Positions 5,669 through 7,816 of a stretch of 7,816 bases of DNA are shown in pieces. Under the pieces are notes generated by a model. The model was given only the letters and a program-made list of their open reading frames with translations, was not told the origin of the DNA and searched no databases. The position numbers and the translations under genes were made by a program. The first letter of the stretch is position 1. Every line of letters starts with the position of its first letter. The stretch comes from Caldisericaceae bacterium (lineage in GTDB: Bacteria > Calditrichota > Calditrichia > Calditrichales > Calditrichaceae), in the NCBI GenBank assembly GCA_021160885.1, contig JAGHBR010000114.1:1-7816 (forward strand), in the 5' to 3' direction.

Positions 5669-7783
5669 TTATTTAATAATCACAAATTTCCCTGTGTAAA
5701 CTTTTCCGCTGTCCAAATCTTTTACAGAGAACAGGTAAAGCCCGGTAGCCAGTGCCTGGTCTGCTTCCGTAACCAGATCCCAGGCATGTTCGCCGCCAGG
5801 AAACACGGTTTGAATGTTAGAGCCAAAATTACCGAATCGTTCATACCACTGCGCGTCCTGGCCATGGTAGGTTTGAGCGTCGTGTCGGAAACTGCCTACC
5901 ACATCTCCGGCCAGGGTGTAAATGCGCACCTCACAGTGGGCCGGCAAATTGTAAAAATAAATTTTACGTTGCCGTTCCTGGGTGCCATCCCACAAAGCAT
6001 TTACGCGGTAGGGATTCGGGTAAACGCCGATTTCGAACTTTTCTTTTTGGGATGGGGCCGGAGTCCCTGGTGTTACAACAACCACATTTTGCAGACGGCT
6101 GCTTTCCAGGCTGGGCAGAGAAATGGAAGCATCGCCACTGTCAAAGGCGGTTACCGAAAAGGCGTATTGCCAGCCATTGTGCAAGCCATCGATTTCAATC
6201 TGGTACCAGAACTCGGTTTCTTTAACTTCTTTGGTAAGCGGGTCGGTGTAGGTATCGATTTTTGGCGAATCGAGTAAAATTTCATCAAAACCGGTATCGT
6301 AAAAAAGACCGTCTTTAACATCAAATTCTCTGATTAGCTGCATACTATTAAAAATGCCCTGAGAGGAACGATCGTCATTCAAAAATGAACGGTAAATGCG
6401 GTAGCCTTCAAAGTCTTTCTTTTTGGAGATTAAATCAATCGAATTTTCAGCCGTTTTATCCCACATGATGGTAACTTTGCCATTGCCTGGAATAACTTTA
6501 ACCACTGGCGGTGAGGGAGGCGTTGGTAAAATGTAGCGATCCAGTTTTCCGTTGTGATTTACATCTTCAGTCGAATCGGTGCCTACAAAGTCCAGTTGTC
6601 CGTTACGGTTGGCGTCTTCGCCGTAGTAAGCCTTTTGAGCCCAGGCAATGTTTTCGTAAAGGTTGGCTTTTGCTTCATCATCGTCAACGGTAGAAGGATT
6701 AAAGCCTGCCTTTTTTGCGCAAACAATAGCAAACACTACATTAATCGATTGTCCAGGATCGAGTCTTTCAAAAGGCCCGGTAGAGATTAAACTCATCCAG
6801 TTACCCGGTCGTTGGTACAGGTTTTTCCAGTAAATATCGTCGGGAAAGGAAGTTTTCATTCGTTCGTAGCGCAGGGCTTCTTCTCTTGGCGGTTGCTCAT
6901 ATTCTTCAATTCCGCCAGAAAAGAGCCACCAGTTATGGGTAATGCGTCCACGGTATTTCTGGTCTCCGGGTTGGGGATCTGCCCCTAAAAAGGTCATTGC
7001 CACATAGCTGTCTGTGTAACCCGGATCGCCGTCGTAATCGTAGCAATAAATCATCTTCATCTGATCATTGTCTTTGTAACCAACTCCGGCATGTTGGTAA
7101 AAAGGAGAACCAATGCGCGGTGGTGTAATATTAACGTTGCGTACCACCAGGTCGGCCCACAAACCCACGTACACATCTTTTAAAGTATCCTGCCAGACAT
7201 TGGTGATGGTGTAATTGAAAATCACAAAATCATCAGCAAAAGGGTAGTTCCAGGCGTAAGTTTCCATGTGTACGGCAATGCCTAAGGGATTGTGTCCGTA
7301 AATTTGATTGGTGGTGCCGGGCACGTAGGTGTTGGTGTCGGTAAAGTCGGCCACAAAATCCTGGTGACTGATGGCCTCCGGTGAATAGAATTGGTTATCC
7401 AATAAAGAAGAACGTTCGCGAACAACATCCAGCGGATCGGCTGTATTAGTAAATTCGAAGTTGGTGGATCCTCCGGCCTGGAAGCGGGCCGAGTTAAAAG
7501 CACCGGTTGTCACCTTAATTCCAGAAGGAGTTTGAGCGCCAACCCACAGACCTCCACCAAATAAATGTTCCACACCGGAACCTTTCGGATATTCACAGGA
7601 CGGTTGATCGACCGGTACCTGTTTGATGAAACCGTCACCGATGGTTCCATAATTGGAAACCGTTAAGCCAATATTGCCTGCGGTGGTGTACTTGGAGTTG
7701 TCGTCAATAGTTGGTTTGTGTAAGGATTGTGCCCAAAGCGATTGGATTAAAATTGCGAATGTTAGAATAAGAAACTTTTTCAT
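5669..7783 (-). CDS. Exported protein with paired calcium-loop motifs, FnIII-like domain and T9SS-like C-terminal domain
   Basis: The 704-residue product opens with a signal peptide (1-18, SLWA before Q19). Residues about 30-385 form a large domain that I associate with uncharacterised exported proteins of FCB-group bacteria: NIGLTVSNYGTIGDGF, then CEYPKGSGVEHLFGGGLWVGA, and later VIFNYTITNVWQDTLKDVYVGLW. Two acidic loops follow, DANRNGQLD (390-398) and DVNHNGKLD (407-415), of the DxNxNGxxD calcium-binding type seen in dockerins. Residues about 420-575 are FnIII-like (PPSPPVVKVIPGNGKVTIMWD; FEGYRIYRS). Residues about 583-704 form a sorting-like tail: FEIGVYPNPYR, KIYFYNLPAHCEVRIYTLAGDVV, then ATGLYLFSVKD and a final GKFVIIK. 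It differs from the classic tail of the downstream gene and has about 30 extra residues before HAWDL. The start is set by the signal peptide; GGAG at 7789-7786 is only 2 nt from the ATG. Catalytic residues are not evident; a structural or binding surface role is inferred. Confidence 0.87.
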   Translation of the reverse strand: MKKFLILTFAILIQSLWAQSLHKPTIDDNSKYTTAGNIGLTVSNYGTIGDGFIKQVPVDQPSCEYPKGSGVEHLFGGGLWVGAQTPSGIKVTTGAFNSARFQAGGSTNFEFTNTADPLDVVRERSSLLDNQFYSPEAISHQDFVADFTDTNTYVPGTTNQIYGHNPLGIAVHMETYAWNYPFADDFVIFNYTITNVWQDTLKDVYVGLWADLVVRNVNITPPRIGSPFYQHAGVGYKDNDQMKMIYCYDYDGDPGYTDSYVAMTFLGADPQPGDQKYRGRITHNWWLFSGGIEEYEQPPREEALRYERMKTSFPDDIYWKNLYQRPGNWMSLISTGPFERLDPGQSINVVFAIVCAKKAGFNPSTVDDDEAKANLYENIAWAQKAYYGEDANRNGQLDFVGTDSTEDVNHNGKLDRYILPTPPSPPVVKVIPGNGKVTIMWDKTAENSIDLISKKKDFEGYRIYRSFLNDDRSSQGIFNSMQLIREFDVKDGLFYDTGFDEILLDSPKIDTYTDPLTKEVKETEFWYQIEIDGLHNGWQYAFSVTAFDSGDASISLPSLESSRLQNVVVVTPGTPAPSQKEKFEIGVYPNPYRVNALWDGTQERQRKIYFYNLPAHCEVRIYTLAGDVVGSFRHDAQTYHGQDAQWYERFGNFGSNIQTVFPGGEHAWDLVTEADQALATGLYLFSVKDLDSGKVYTGKFVIIK

Positions 7784-7793
7784 GACTCCATTT

Positions 7794-7814
7794 CTTATTG
7801 TTTATTGTTTATTG
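7794..7814. repeat. Three tandem TTTATTG heptamers
   Basis: CTTATTG, TTTATTG and TTTATTG follow one another directly, 11 nt upstream of the 704-residue gene's ATG on the minus strand (read there as CAATAAA units). The copies could change the leader length by slippage or simply reflect AT-rich leader sequence. The window ends 2 nt later, so the full extent cannot be seen. Confidence 0.6.
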
Positions 7815-7816
7815 CC

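Noticed and set aside
5651..6277. Plus-strand open frame of 208 codons
   Set aside because: It lies wholly antisense to the C-terminal half of the 704-residue gene, which has a clear signal peptide, domains and tail. The antisense product has no recognisable motif.

Overview
All four genes in this window lie on the minus strand, so they read from right to left. Together they look like cell-envelope and secretion genes of a Gram-negative bacterium of the Fibrobacterota-Chlorobiota-Bacteroidota (FCB) group. Two large exported proteins end in type IX secretion system (T9SS)-like C-terminal sorting domains, one with the classic QNYPNPFNPTT opening. A third protein is a lipoprotein. The fourth is a TonB-dependent receptor with an N-terminal carboxypeptidase-regulatory-like domain. 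This style of exported protein and the moderate base composition suggest Calditrichota (Caldithrix-like) or a neighbour such as Ignavibacteria, KSB1 or Marinimicrobia. No phylogenetic marker is present, so this placement is an inference.

Transcription unit A runs from 7783 to 3620. It holds a 704-residue exported protein (N-terminal family domain, paired calcium-loop motifs, a fibronectin-III-like domain and a T9SS-like tail). After a 36-nt gap with a strong Shine-Dalgarno comes a 670-residue exported protein (two OB-fold-like modules around an Ig-like module, then a T9SS sorting domain). A GC-rich hairpin with a short U-tract follows its stop and probably ends the unit.

The stretch 3193-3619 has no gene. 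From right to left it contains the unit A terminator, an oppositely oriented terminator sharing the same T/A tract, a REP-like repeat with a strong hairpin, and a promoter-like sequence whose -35 box overlaps a 6-5-6 inverted repeat.

Transcription unit B runs from 3192 to the left edge. It holds a 476-residue lipoprotein (two Ig-like modules plus an unassigned alpha/beta C-terminal domain), then 19 nt later a TonB-dependent receptor that is cut off by the window edge after 580 codons. The pairing recalls SusC/SusD-type uptake pairs, but the lipoprotein does not look like SusD.

I see no CRISPR array, RNA gene, transposase, phage gene or defence system. The features most worth checking are the non-SusD lipoprotein/receptor pair, the nuclease-accessory-like OB modules without a nuclease, and the structured 427-bp intergenic region.
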